A stretch of DNA of 60,000 nt. It comes from Apostichopus japonicus (lineage: Eukaryota > Echinodermata > Holothuroidea > Aspidochirotida > Stichopodidae). The translations under genes were made by a program, and so were the position numbers. The notes under the pieces are model-generated. The model was given only the letters and a program-made list of their open reading frames with translations. It was not told where the DNA came from and did no database searches. Shown one piece after another: positions 1-35,100 of the stretch; the stretch's first letter is position 1; every line of letters starts with the position of its first letter. The stretch covers positions 16,833,611 to 16,893,610 of the forward strand of contig NC_092576.1 of assembly GCF_037975245.1 (NCBI RefSeq). The letters run 5' to 3'.

Positions 1-24
1 TAACAATTTGCCTTTTACCTTCAG

Positions 25-22560
<22,536 letters not shown>

Positions 22561-24128
22561 TTAAAAATTTCGTAATGATTGTGACAAGTTCGTTAACATT
22601 TTTGGATAATCTTAAAATGTTATTGTTATTTTAATTCAACCGTTAAATAGTTCAACTAGGATAGAAAAAATAATGAAAATGTGTCTGTGCTGTTAAGTCC
22701 TTAGTCGTAAAATAATGACGATTTTGACGGACAATAATCATGACAGATAATATTTTATTTTGTTTTCAAATGTGCATACAAAGGTCGCCATATTTACTTT
22801 AAAGTTATTTATTGTAATTCCAAATATCAAAACATTAGTAACATAGTCATTTAAGCGATTGAGAATATCGATGATTTGTCTAAAGTAATGTGAACATTGT
22901 AAAATATTTACTTTATTTTGCTGATTCAATGTAAATAATGACTTATTTTAATCACGTGGATTATTAATCATTCTATACTTCTTTCTGAAAGCATGAAGTA
23001 TTTACTAAATGCAATAAGTGAATTGCAAGTAATGTCAAATACTCAGTTTATTTTAACCAGACGTTTCATCTCACTTCAATCATAACGTGTTGCTTAATGG
23101 TATGTAAATTTAAATGTGATAAACAGCACAGGCTAAGGGTAACGTTGCACGAATTACTCTCAGTCTCTATTTGCAACTTCTAACTTTAATTATTCACATT
23201 TTTGATAACAATTATGTTAAATGATTAACAATCAGACATAGGTTTCTTTATATTCTAGTGCGACATATATATATATACAGTCTCCGTCGCAAATTCTGTA
23301 AGCAAATATGCTGTTTTAAACTGATACCAGCGTTAAGGCCTTTGCAGAATATGGCCATGTACACACGCAAAGCTTATTTACAATAAAACGTTTACATTTT
23401 ATAATTTAATGCAATCGAATTCTTGATAATACATGCGTCATATCTATAATACTAATAACCGGACAAGCTACTCGGGTCAACATGCCATATTTTTCCAAAA
23501 TCGTCTTCTCTTACATATTCAATCTAGGTACTCTGCTATAAAACTCACTCAAATCGGCGCCTGCGGTGGTTTGTTTAAGATTTCATGAAGTCCTTGGAAG
23601 TGTTTCCCAGACTTTTAGATACGAGTTTTTGTTAATTATTAACATGTCTCATCTGACTTTTTCTTCACGAAGCAATGACATCTTTAAAGTCGTGTCTGGG
23701 GAATTTCTGCTTGGAGCAACACATTTAATCATAGAAATGCTAATGCTATGTAGAGATTCAAGCTATGATTAAATTACAAAAGTATATTCCCACAAACAAA
23801 TATATCTTCCCTCTCGACCTGTCAAGAATAATTTTGTTAACCAAGGTGTGCTCACGTAATGTGTAGCCGATGAAGTCGCTCGTCAATTTTAATGCGTGTT
23901 ACACAGAAATGGAAGCAAGTTGACGTGATAGCTTTACTACCTGTAGCAAAGTATTCAACACATGCGGTCAGAAACCGTTTTGCTCCATATATTCTCAACC
24001 GAATGCCGAAAAGTCATATTTATCTTTTCACAAGAATGATATTGTTTATCTGGAATACGTGGTGTAGTTAATACTCAAGTTCAATGAATTAAGACTTTTT
24101 TATGGTCGTTTCTTACTAAGTATACATA

Positions 24129-24186
<58 letters not shown>

Positions 24187-24445
24187 GACTTTTTGAAAGA
24201 TTCAGTAGCGTTATGCTGTGTATTGTTATACCACAGGCATTTGTAATTGAATTTAACCATTTGGAATTTATGGAAACAAATATTCTACACTGCTAGAATA
24301 TCTCAGCATCGTAGCTCTTAGTAAGGGTGCTGTTTCCAGATATAAAATTGTCAGAAGAAATTATGATTCAACATTAAAGATGATCACCGAATATTTTACT
24401 CTCACATTAAAGCTTTTTTGAAATCAACCTGCTTACTTTTTTTAC
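22561..24445. other. 3' UTR and intergenic sequence
   Basis: AT-rich. The first clear AATAAA after the receptor stop is at 23382-23387, a candidate poly(A) signal giving a 3' UTR of about 0.8 kb. A (TA)n run lies at about 24122-24182. I see no other gene. Confidence 0.4.
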
Positions 24446-24453
24446 ATTATGTT

Positions 24454-25738
24454 TAAGGGCGGCGGAATTGGGGGGCACAGGGGGCACGTGCCCCCCCCCC
24501 CACTTTTCCTCAGGTTAAAAATGTGCCCTTTTCTTTATAAAAATTGTGCGCTTGATCACCTTATTAGGTTAGCGATATTTTTGTAAGAGATCTCATCCTA
24601 ATTTTGAACTATTAATGAATTTCTGTGGGTCAAACTCAAAGCTATTTCGAATGGAAAAAATCAAAAGCAGAAAACTACTACGGTGTAGTGTAAAGGCCGC
24701 ATATAACCATTATCCTGTCACTGGGTTCTTTGAAGCCAGTCGAGAAGAAACGTCTTCACACTTCCACGTGGGGCTCGACGCTGATTGCTACGACCGGATT
24801 TTTCAGTCACAGGTATCGCAATATTGTTGGGAATCTCGACCGGTTGGAGGTCGATTACCGATTATCTGGGGGTGGGGATGTACCAGACATTCCCTGGATC
24901 CCGTCCGCTGCCTCGGGGCACTTTTTCGTAGCGGGTGTTAGAGGGCCCAGAAAGTAGGCCCTAGCGGGAAACTAAACGTTAATTTGACACGCCTTTTTGG
25001 CAAATAAATCGTCGAAGTAACGGCATACCATGTGGGGTTTTCGAGCAGAGGGTAACACCCTCAAACACCCATTTTCCGCTACCCCGGGGCACTTTTTCGT
25101 AGCGGACGTCAAAGGACCCAGAAAGTAAGTAAGCCCAGCGAAGAAACTGTAAATGTGAATTTGATAGGCCTTTTTGGCAAACAAATCGTCGTTGTAACGG
25201 CATACAATCAGGCGTTTTCGAGTAGAGGGGGCACCCTCTACCACCCCTCTTCCGCTATCCCGGGGCACTTTTTCATAGCGGGCGTCAGAGGACCCAGACA
25301 GTAGGCCCAGCGGGGAAACTAAATGCGAATTTGACAGGCTTCTTTGGCAAACAAATCGTCGTTGTAACGGTATACAATTGGGGGTTTTCGAGTAGAGGGG
25401 CATCCTATACCACCCTTCTTCCGCTATCCCGGGGGCACTTTTTCATAGCGGGCGTCAAAGGACCCAGAAAGTAAGCCCAGTGGGGATAGTAAATGCGAAT
25501 TTTACAGTCCTTGTTGGCAATCAAACCGTCGTTGAACGGCATACTATAGTATGCTTTTTTTTCCTTGAGGGGGGGGGCGTTGATGGAGTGATGTGTATAC
25601 GCAAATAAGATAGTACAATAAGAGTTATAAAGGGTACTAAATATCAGGCTGCAGAAGTTCAATCGATTTTCTGCAAAGTGCCCTTCAACGTCGGTGCCCC
25701 CCCCCCACCCCAGATTAAAAGTGCTTCCGCCGCCCTTG
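24454..25738. mobile_element. hAT-type non-autonomous DNA transposon, 1285 bp
   Basis: Perfect 8-bp target duplication ATTATGTT at 24446-24453 and 25739-25746. The terminal inverted repeat is (T/C)AAGGGCGGCGGAA at both ends, followed by G/C-rich runs (GGGGGGCAC and an 11-base C run). The 8-bp duplication and C-A-(A/G)-G-G-G-type termini are characteristic of hAT elements. No transposase is seen. The interior has a roughly 172-bp unit repeated four times, marked by GGCACTTTTTC at 24917, 25088, 25264 and 25434. Open frames across this repeat look like a by-product of its periodicity. Confidence 0.85.
24917..25500. repeat. Tandem repeat of about 172 bp, four diverged copies
   Basis: The GGCACTTTTTC landmark recurs at 24917, 25088, 25264 and 25434 (spacings 171, 176, 170), each followed by TAGCGG, AGAAAGTA or AGACAGTA, and GGCAAACAAATCGTCG-like sequence. 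It is internal to the hAT element. Confidence 0.85.
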
Positions 25739-25746
25739 ATTATGTT

Positions 25747-27789
25747 AGCAAAATGGTACTTATACTTTCGTTATTCTTAACATTTTGTCAGCAAGAAGTC
25801 ACTACGAAAAGGAAATTAACGTTGTAGTTATTGCAAAGGTAAGGAAAAGGCGTTATGTGTGTTATGTATAGTCGTGTGTACCTCGCTAGTAACGGATTTA
25901 AAAGAATACAAGTAGTATTTATACCCAGCCATAACCTGTCCATTTGTGTTTCTATTTTATAAGCAAGGAGAATATGATACATCATCATTGTTCTGATTTC
26001 GATCTTGTGACTGGCTTAGACCATGCAGCATTCTGACCCATCAGTATCACGTTGTCCAATTGTTGTTTTAATTTCGCATCATATTCCAAAGGGTTATTTC
26101 CTTGCTGTGGACATGTGACATGACTAGAAATTGTTCACTTTAATTTATATGTATCTGATTCCAAAGCGCTGTTCGTATGTGGTATCAATTGTGCAATCTG
26201 GAGTTATTGACGCCTTGTTGTACATATTGTGTAGGCGTTTAAGAGACTTCTCGACATAATGATGAATCATAAAGTCTATATAGTACTAATCGACTTTTGT
26301 TAAATATGATAAATAGAATGTTCACGATATGACAATAGGATCAAAGTACTACTTATCCAATAGTCCAGGCCCTGCAATGTAAAACCAACGTCATCCTCAA
26401 AATATCATATATGCTGAATGTTACCAACTCGAATGGACTGTGCCGACAGCACCATTACCAAGTGAAATCGAGCACGGTGAAATCAGGTATATCCCATCGA
26501 GCCCTTTTCAAAAATCAGAAAGGGAGCTTTAATACTTTCACATAATTTGGAGGCTGCCCCGGACATGACAATCCCACCCTCCCGTGAAGAGACCTAAAAG
26601 AGCTAAAAAAAAAGAACTTAAATAAAATAATTCTTCCCGGTAGCTGGGCTGGGCTGTTACTCGGAAGAGAACTGTTCTCCCGGAGTTTTACTCACAAGCA
26701 CTCTAGCCACCAGCTTCCTAAACAAGGGGCCACTCCCTCGTAATTTTGTGTTTGCCTTTTTTTAATGAAATTATGCTAAAACCTTATTAGAGATGAATAT
26801 ACTTGACGTATTATTATTTTGTTTTTTCTTTCTCCTTTCTCCCAAAGGGTGTGTATTACATAATCTTTCAACTTTGGAATCAAGATGACGAGACGTTAAT
26901 CACTATCATGGCTAAGAACTGTACTATCAACTGATTGCTGACGCCATCATTTGACCATTTGATGTATGATGTAACTCTTTTTAAGAATAACATCACCTGA
27001 CATACCGTATTTCGTTATGTCATTAGCACAAACAAATAGGCATATTATTTCATTGATAGTTAAAAATGACCAAAGATAAAGGACAAATGTTTCCGTACGC
27101 CATTTTCCGATTTTTCTTTGGAAAGCCATAGGGTGGAGACAAATCTGACGACGAAACAGTGGCACCGAGTACACAAAAGAAGGCCAGCTAACGATTATTC
27201 ATTCACAATTAATTACATGTACAAGCTCCTTGTGTGTGTGTTGTAGTGTTAACTTCTTGTATAGGTACCGTACCACAATTAGAGCAGTGTTCGTTCGCTC
27301 ATAAGGTTAACCATTGTCAGAGAAAAGAGGTAAAAGTACTGTACCTAAGGTAATGCTTGTTTAAGCATGTTATCAGTTACTGTCATTATTTGTTCTGCCT
27401 ATGAAAGAGCATAATTTAAGGTACAGATGGTGGGAAAATAGGGGGATCGAAGGTGATATAAAACATTTTAGAAATTATTTGGTTAAATGTTGATATTACT
27501 CCGAGCAAGCATATGGAAAAATGGGGGTTCAGTATGCTAAACTTGCTCCTCTTCTAGCTCAAAATCTTAAAGGTCATGGTAGAGAAGTTTGCAAGTGCCA
27601 TGATAGGCCAAGTTCTCAGCTATCATGTGGTGGGTAGGATACACCAGTTGAAAACGTTTATCTATGCTTTGGCAGGTCGTGAAAGTAACCAGTTTAGTTT
27701 GTAAGTCAATGGAACAAATAATTGTGGTGCCAGACCTATAGGCATAAACAGAGACCAGAATTTTGATATCCTAATAAACCAAGATTGGT
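25747..27789. other. Intergenic, no recognised gene
   Basis: AT-rich single-copy-looking sequence. Open frames are short, with no family signature and no paired splice sites in phase. Confidence 0.4.
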
Positions 27790-28085
27790 ATGAGTTAAAG
27801 TGAAGTTTTTCCCTCGGAATGAGTACGATTACAAAAAAAGTAAACAGAGATCAGATTTGTATTTTACGAGTATAACAACGTGACTGCGGTTACAAGTAGA
27901 ATTTTTCATTTGTATGAGTACGATTACAAATTCTAAACATAGATCAGACTTGTGTTATATATAGAAGTAAAACAACACTGGTACGAGTAAAAGTAGGAAT
28001 TTCCCTTCGTATGAGTACGATTACAAATCATAAACAGAGATTGGATTTATGTTGCGAGTACATGCAACTATATTGTAATGCGAGT
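27790..28085. repeat. Diverged tandem repeat, about 96 bp, three copies
   Basis: GAGTACGATTACAAA occurs at 27821, 27916 and 28013 (spacings 95 and 97), each followed by TAAACA(G/T)AGAT and a TTGTRTT segment, with a GAGTA(T/C)AA-type phrase in between. The copies differ enough to be old. Confidence 0.75.
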
Positions 28086-31000
28086 ACAACGACGGACTCT
28101 CTGCAATTTTGCTGAGGAATTAATAATTACAGACATTAAACTAAGGAAAATTAGACAATAGCGATAGCTAGAAAATTACTTGAATATTAAGAAAATATGT
28201 CGAAAAAGTGATAACTATTGGTCTTATGTACTTGCAAAAGCAAGACAAGCATGTTTCCCACCACGTTGACAGTACATCCTATTACATGGGTATTTTTGCA
28301 GGCCTATTAAACGTTTTTGGGCGGGGGGGGGGTGGGGGAAAACTTAGTAAAGTTTAAGCTGAAATATCAAATATTAAGTTTTTGCCGACTAGCACTGTAA
28401 AATGCTATAAGAACAATCTGTAACGATGCTGTAAATTATGGTAGGCTACTATGAAACTGTGTTAGTAAATAATTGCAAGATGTAGCGATACTGTGCATGA
28501 AAAATTAGGCAACAATGAAAATGTGTAAATAAATTATTACAAGGCAGTCTATTGTTTAAGATGCTATAATAATGATAATGTAAATATTTTCAAGAGGTAG
28601 TACTAAACAATTAACTCAATAGTTTTTATTCGTGTACTCAAATTTTCTTTGGCTGCATTTTGCCAACACTTATGTCTGCTTTTTTTCCATGTTTCAAAGA
28701 AAGTAAGTTTTGGATGTCTAATTTACGATAATTTCAACATTAAAATGGGAAGTAAGAACATAGACAGTATGTTATATTTATAGCAGAGTGTAACAAGAAT
28801 TAACACCGAGCAACCACTAATATATGCCTCATTAGCCTACTATTTGAATATGCTTAACGAATCAACGTACGACTGCACAACCCAGTAACCATGCAAAACT
28901 GAGCTGCGTGCGTTATGTGAGCAGGTGAGTGTTGTTCTGAATAGTATTTGAGGTCAGGTAACCGGGTCACTATGAATATACTTTGTTGGAGGTAATGGGC
29001 GTGACAATCGCTTCATCGATTACCATAGAGGTATAGCATTATCTCCACAGCCGTTGTAGTTTGTCGTAAAACTATGTTTTCTTCGGGGTTTATACATGGT
29101 TAAGTGGGATTCGTCCTTGAGTCTCCCTAAGACTGTTTCCGGTATATTGTAGTATTTCCGACCCTTGGTCATCCTCGATGTATGCAGTGGTGAAACCGTA
29201 ATAGTTAAAACCTGGTTAGAAATCGGACCAGCTATTTTCAAACGCTGTAAATAACAATTAGGTTTACACAAACCTACTCCAAATCCGTGTCGTTATTTGA
29301 TCTAACACCATTTACCTGATCCCGCTATGGTGCCGAACGTAGCAATCTGAGGGTAGCTGTTGGCGGCTAGTACTAAAATCCAACCCACCCGTGACATTCT
29401 TACTGAGTATCGCAATTCAAGAATCCTTATCCTTATTCTTGTTCGTGTTCTTTATTATTGTTTTTTACTATAATTGTAATTTTCCTTTGTTTTCCTTTTT
29501 TGTCATGTTTCCATCAGTAAGGAAGTATAACTTCATGATATAGGCGAGTACTGATAATTACACAGTATGTGGTAATGGCGCAGGTCGTGCGACCTGTAAC
29601 TCTCAGAACACATCGTCCAAGTATGTTCGATACATAATGGAATCTGTGTAACTATATGATATTGTTGCAGTGGTTATAGAAATGTTAGAAGAATCTAGCG
29701 ATGTTTGAGTTGTTAGCCGCAGAGAATTTCAACCAATTCAAATCAGAACGGTGGAGTTGAATCAAAAGGCCATTTAAGCACACTATCAGTAAAGTTCTAT
29801 TCACAATTTTGTTAATATATTTTAATGTCATCAAGATTTCTGAGTGATTCGTTGTATAGTTCAAATTGCTTTGATATCTAACCTATTGTACCACGGAGTC
29901 TGTATGATGATGCCAGAACCCAGTCGATCAGTTTATTGTTCTACTCAACAAATGAGAGCAAATAACAAACACCTCTATACATTACACATATCAAATGGAG
30001 AAAGAGATCGCTCTGCTGGAACTGACCCATACAACCGTTTTAATGAAACTGCTGTGCGTGGTAGGTAGTTCCTCCTTTTTAGATTTTTGTTCAAAATAAC
30101 CATGATTGTTCCTGCGTGTTGGTATACATGTTACACGCTATGCAAACCATAAAATAACTGACCAAGCTTGTTCCTTCTTTCTACTTTTCTACATGTTACA
30201 CGCTACGCAAACGATTTTAGGTTCTGCCGTTTATAGCGAGACAGGGTTGCAATTAGTGTGGGATTAATCATAATAGTAAGCGATGTAGCGAAATTTAAAA
30301 TAAAAATGTTTATGAATCATAATTTAGGTGTTTCGTTGTCAAAGCATTACAAAACAATTTTAAAACATAAATTTGAAATTTCATCCAAGGTGTTGCGATG
30401 AGCCAGAGATTTTTTTTATTAATTTTATTATGAAAATGTGCATACACTTTACTTGTCTTATATTTCCCCTGGCTCCTTCCCTATCTTCCCTGGGGTTTAA
30501 AATGACCTCTGATATAGCGGTTGTTGACTAATCTGAACCTTTTCTTCCTTTTTAAGGGGGGGGGGGGGTTAGTTACATCCTTTATTTTGTGACTTGAAGC
30601 ATTATTAAGTTTTAAATTGACAGCATACCAAATACTTTCTATTATTCTCACATATTTATAAAGTACTGGATTCTAGATATAAGTTCTAACATGAATCAAA
30701 AAGTTCACATGAAGACGAGACAACCTAAAAATGTATTATTCGTTCTTGAATCTCATTAAAGGGATGACAAATACTGATAACTAAAAAGTGTATATCACAT
30801 AATTTGTGAATGATCTCAGCTTTACAGATGCGCCGTTTTTATTGATAAAATTTCACAGTTGATACAACAGTTATTTCATTTGGCGCTCCATAGTTCTACA
30901 CCAAAACAGTCAGATAGCCGTTAAACGAAGAATCTTAGCAGTTTAATAGCTGAGGAAATGGGATTAACGTTCGTTATTAACCATGCACACTTTCGAGTTT

Positions 31001-31993
31001 GAAATAGCCACAAAACTTCCTCTCCTTTAGAGATAGTGATTCCTTTCCGCGATAAAAAGCAACTTACTAATATCTTCCACTTTATTTTCAAATTTACTCT
31101 TGTGCAATCGTAGCATATATTACAAAAGTAAAATTCTTCTTGACAAGTCCCCTTAACACCGGTGGACCTCTGCCCTAATTTTATTCAAGCCAAATAGTCC
31201 GCTGTCTAGTCATTACATCGTAATGAAATCAGATCTAGAGCGATCTTTATATCAAGAATATTTACATTCAAGAAACTATTTATTTACTGTTTGAAAGTAA
31301 ACTGTGTTGTGAGCAACTCAACATTAACAGCATCGTCGAGCCTGAAAAAAATGCGGTATAACTACATGTCCAGTCCGTATGAATGGAATGTGTCACTGTA
31401 AATCTCAAATTGGTTTATAGAACGTGGTCAAAACATGAATATCCTTTTCCTGTTATTCTATGAGAGTTCTTAGTACAACTAATGTCAAAGTCGATAATCT
31501 TAGATCTTAGGAGAAATACTCATTACTGGTTTTAATTCTTTGATTTACTTTGTTTGTAATCGCAAAAACGTGAGCCTGTATGGACCCGATTACTGGGAGC
31601 AACACCCTATACACGGCATAACGCCCACCTGCCTCATCACCCCACCTCTACGTCCGCCCTACCTCCATACGCCTCACCTGCATGCTTGGGACGTAACACC
31701 CCAATGAGGTCACTCAGTCCATGCTGATGGCGTTCGAAGGTGAGTTACAAACTGCAAGACACGATAGATCTGCATAAAATGTACGTCACTTCCTTGTCGT
31801 GAACACTGAACATGGAAGTAACACAGGGAAGTAAATATATGGAGACCCACTGACGGTTAGTCTATCTGTTACCAATACGAATTCAATATATTAAAGAGTT
31901 CAAACCCTATCACAACCGCATCATTGTCAAACCGTACTGCTTCAGTCACAGGTAATCAATCTTTGTTTTATTAGAACCTCGTTTGCAGCAAGG
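28086..31993. other. Intergenic, no recognised gene
   Basis: Contains G runs at 28323-28332 and 30556-30567. An open stretch at 29844-30060 ends at a GTAGGT donor but starts with GTG and has no recognised domain. I do not call it a gene. Confidence 0.35.
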
Positions 31994-32129
31994 ATGTTTG
32001 TTGCGTTCCTGTTTCTTTTCATGATTAGAGCTTTGGCTGCGGGGTCAAATAGTTCCCTTCTGCACAGGTTACATATGGAAGAAGCTACGTCGAGTAGTGA
32101 AGATAAACCGTGTCAGCTAAAAATTTCTG
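31994..32129 (+). CDS. Candidate first coding exon with signal peptide
   Basis: ATG at 31994, five bases after a plausible CGTTTGCAG acceptor, opens M-F-V-A-F-L-F-L-F-M-I-R-A-L-A-A-G-S, a good signal peptide with an A-L-A-A-G cleavage region. A polar Ser/Glu-rich stretch and P-C-Q-L-K-I-S-G follow, ending at a strong GTGAGT donor (32130-32135) in phase 1. The mature start with one Cys suggests a secreted or cell-surface protein. No downstream exon was recognised in the window, so identity is unknown. It could be an orphan exon left by a duplication. Confidence 0.5.
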
Positions 32130-32130
32130 G

Positions 32131-35100
32131 TGAGTAAAATAACCGATTCGGGAAGTAAAATGTTCTGATTCAAACCAAACTGAACGTGTGAAACGATGAT
32201 CGTAGAGTTGGTTGTAAATATGATGACAACGCAAAATGATGTATTTATTTTGATGGTTGAAAATGGCATGAAAAAAATGAAACGTCATCATTATTGCCCC
32301 AAATGTTCTAGAAATACAGATAACAGTGATTCATTCCTAAACTTCAAGAACATTGCAAGGCTACACTCAAGCTTCGTTCTGACATGCTAGTGTTTTGGAT
32401 GAACACTGATGATCTTCGAGAGGGCTGACAACACGAAAATGCTTCGTCATCCGTCGGTAGGTAAGCATTCTTCTAACTAACATACCAGCGGAAGCTACAT
32501 ATATTTGTCAGGTTAAGAATCTTGTTAAAGGCATAACTGAATGTTTCCATTATAGGCTTAGTCATAGTCGTAGGAGGCGGGGAAGAGGGGCTGGGGGCTG
32601 CAGCTCCTCCCCAACCTGAAAAACCATATATTCTTAGCACTGATTAGTTTCTATCTTCTTGGTCTGTTACATAGCAAGTCTAAAGTTATATCTAAGTTTT
32701 TTTTTATTCTCTTCGTTATAAGCCATATATTTTATGTGAAGCTCTAATTGAATTCATATTGTTGATATTTGTTAAATATTTTCCAAGAAATTAATCAACA
32801 GATGTCAAAATAATTGCATCTGGCTGATGAGACCCAAACTGGGATCGAAAAGCCATAGAGCAGGGGTTGGACACGAAATGGACCTTGCGAGCTACCGTTA
32901 TTTTTTTTTTCAATCCATGTGGCAAACATGAACGTACCGTGTATCGATAAAGTCAAAAAGGAGGACAATTGACATAATCACACAGGGGTCCGAATTGTTT
33001 CTAAACGGGAATTACTGGTGTTTTGGTAGTTATCGAGCGAGCGAATGGAGCTGAGGATCGAATCAATTTCCTTAATTATTCTCCTTGTTGACCTTCACAT
33101 GATGAACATTTTTGAATGGTATGTCTTACTTCGAACGATAACTATCCTATCTTGAGTAACCTTCGATGGGTCATATAGAATTGTTGAAAACCACAATACC
33201 GTTAAGCAATTATGTTGCCAGCCATATATTGAGCTGGAAGTGTCCAGCAACTATAACATCATGACTGGGCCATTCAAAAGTTCTCTCTGTCTTTACAGCA
33301 CGCCGCACTGCATTTTATAACCCCTAGAGGGATTGGCTTTTCCTCTTTCTCACCCCACCCTCCCGATCTACCCACACCTCCAACACCATTCATTTAACGT
33401 CGCTTCGTCGGCAGAGCAGATACCCCCTCCCCCCCACACACACACATCACTACTACCAGTGTGGAGAGTTTGCTGTGTGCTTCCATGCATGGTAGGATTT
33501 TTGAAGGGCAAATGGTGTCAGATATTATCCATGGAGGGGTGGGGAGGGAGAGGGTGATCCTTGGGAATGTTATTTGGTTGTGTAATTATAATTCCTAAAA
33601 CAATTATGGACTTACATTAACAGAAGACTGAACTGATGTTACGAAACCACATAAATTTAACTGCATGACAATGGCTTTTAAAACAGAGATATAGAAACAT
33701 TAGTAGCATTAACAACCAAACAACAAAGGTGCAACGTACATAATATCGTGACGCAACATTAGTTTCTCAAACAACAGTGATCGTGACAACGAAATGATTT
33801 CAAGGACGAAATTGGGGGTCCATGGATGTGTTCGTAAAAATGTATCATTTTATATTGCAAAAGTTGCAAAGTGGTGGAAGGTGAAGGGTGGGGGAAAGTG
33901 TATAGCAGTCAGTAGTGTTGAAATATTATCAAGATAGATATGCTACCATATTCCCCTTGGAATGTGATACATTCGCAAAAGTGGTTTGGTCTGTATATAA
34001 AAATTCATCAAAGTGCAACGTTTTTTCCACTTCTTCTTCTAAGCATATGCAATTCTTCTGGGAATTCATGATTTTAATATGCATTAAGAAAAACAAAAGA
34101 CAACTTCAACACAGTTGTCATGATTACATCATTCACACTGCTGTTGCCAGATGCATTCACAAATATTATCCCCAAATTGAAAATATTCATATCTTCGCGA
34201 TATCATATTTTTTAAGTATACCTGCCCGTGTTTGGCAAAAATATGTTGACGGTTATTGATCATCAGTCATACCTAGAATAAACGGTGCAGCGATGTCATA
34301 TAGGTCTTATCTAGTTCCGCGAAAGTGGACGACTTGCAGTCTTTGAAAATATTTGAGAAAGCCATTGGGGAATCTCGAACACTTCTGGGCAAAATACCAG
34401 TGCATTCCGTGTTTCAAATATAATGTGACATATTATAACTAACAAGTGGTTCTTTAACCACTCCTGTAACGAGCACAGTTTACCTTACAAAATGTTTCCT
34501 ATCGTTTGTTTGACAACTTTTACACATGCACGTCTAGTAATCAACCAATCAGAAGGCTTCTTTGAGATAAATTTAATCACGTCTGCTAAACCAAATTTGA
34601 GCTTTGAGCCGCTTTAAAATTGTATCCAATCTCCGAAATTAAATATATACAGGACTTACAAATTAGATTTTTCTCGTAATTAATTGGAGACTATATCTCT
34701 TTCAACATATTTTCACAACCAGTACAAAGATTGAGAACGTTAGAACTTAAAAAAAGGATCGATCATGCGCATTAGGAACAGGAGCCGTATCTACGGCTCT
34801 GTTTGTACCCAGAACTTAGACACACCCTATTAGGAACGGTATGACAGCGCCCACTGACAAAACGGTGAAGATCCATGTTTGCAGAAATTAATGCGTTATA
34901 ACAATCAAATGCTAATGGGTTATCACAGCTAAATCAACATATGCATTAATGTGCATGCATTATCTCCTTTTTTTCTCTCTCTTTTCTACTACCTTTTCTA
35001 CGGGTTTTTAAGGAAGGTTTGATTTAGTTTGCCCTTTAAAACCTTTTGAAATAATTTTAAATCTATCACTTAACTTTCAATGTGATAGGTTATAAAGTGC

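Noticed and set aside
24972-25403. 143-residue minus-strand frame with internal repeats
   Set aside because: It follows the 172-bp tandem repeat of a non-autonomous hAT element; the repeat period, not selection, keeps it open.
29844-30060. Open frame with a hydrophobic start and a GTAGGT donor
   Set aside because: The hydrophobic start begins at GTG, the first ATG lies after it, and no acceptor or domain supports it.
33915-34259. 114-residue open frame
   Set aside because: No recognisable domain, no splice context and ordinary composition for AT-rich noncoding DNA.
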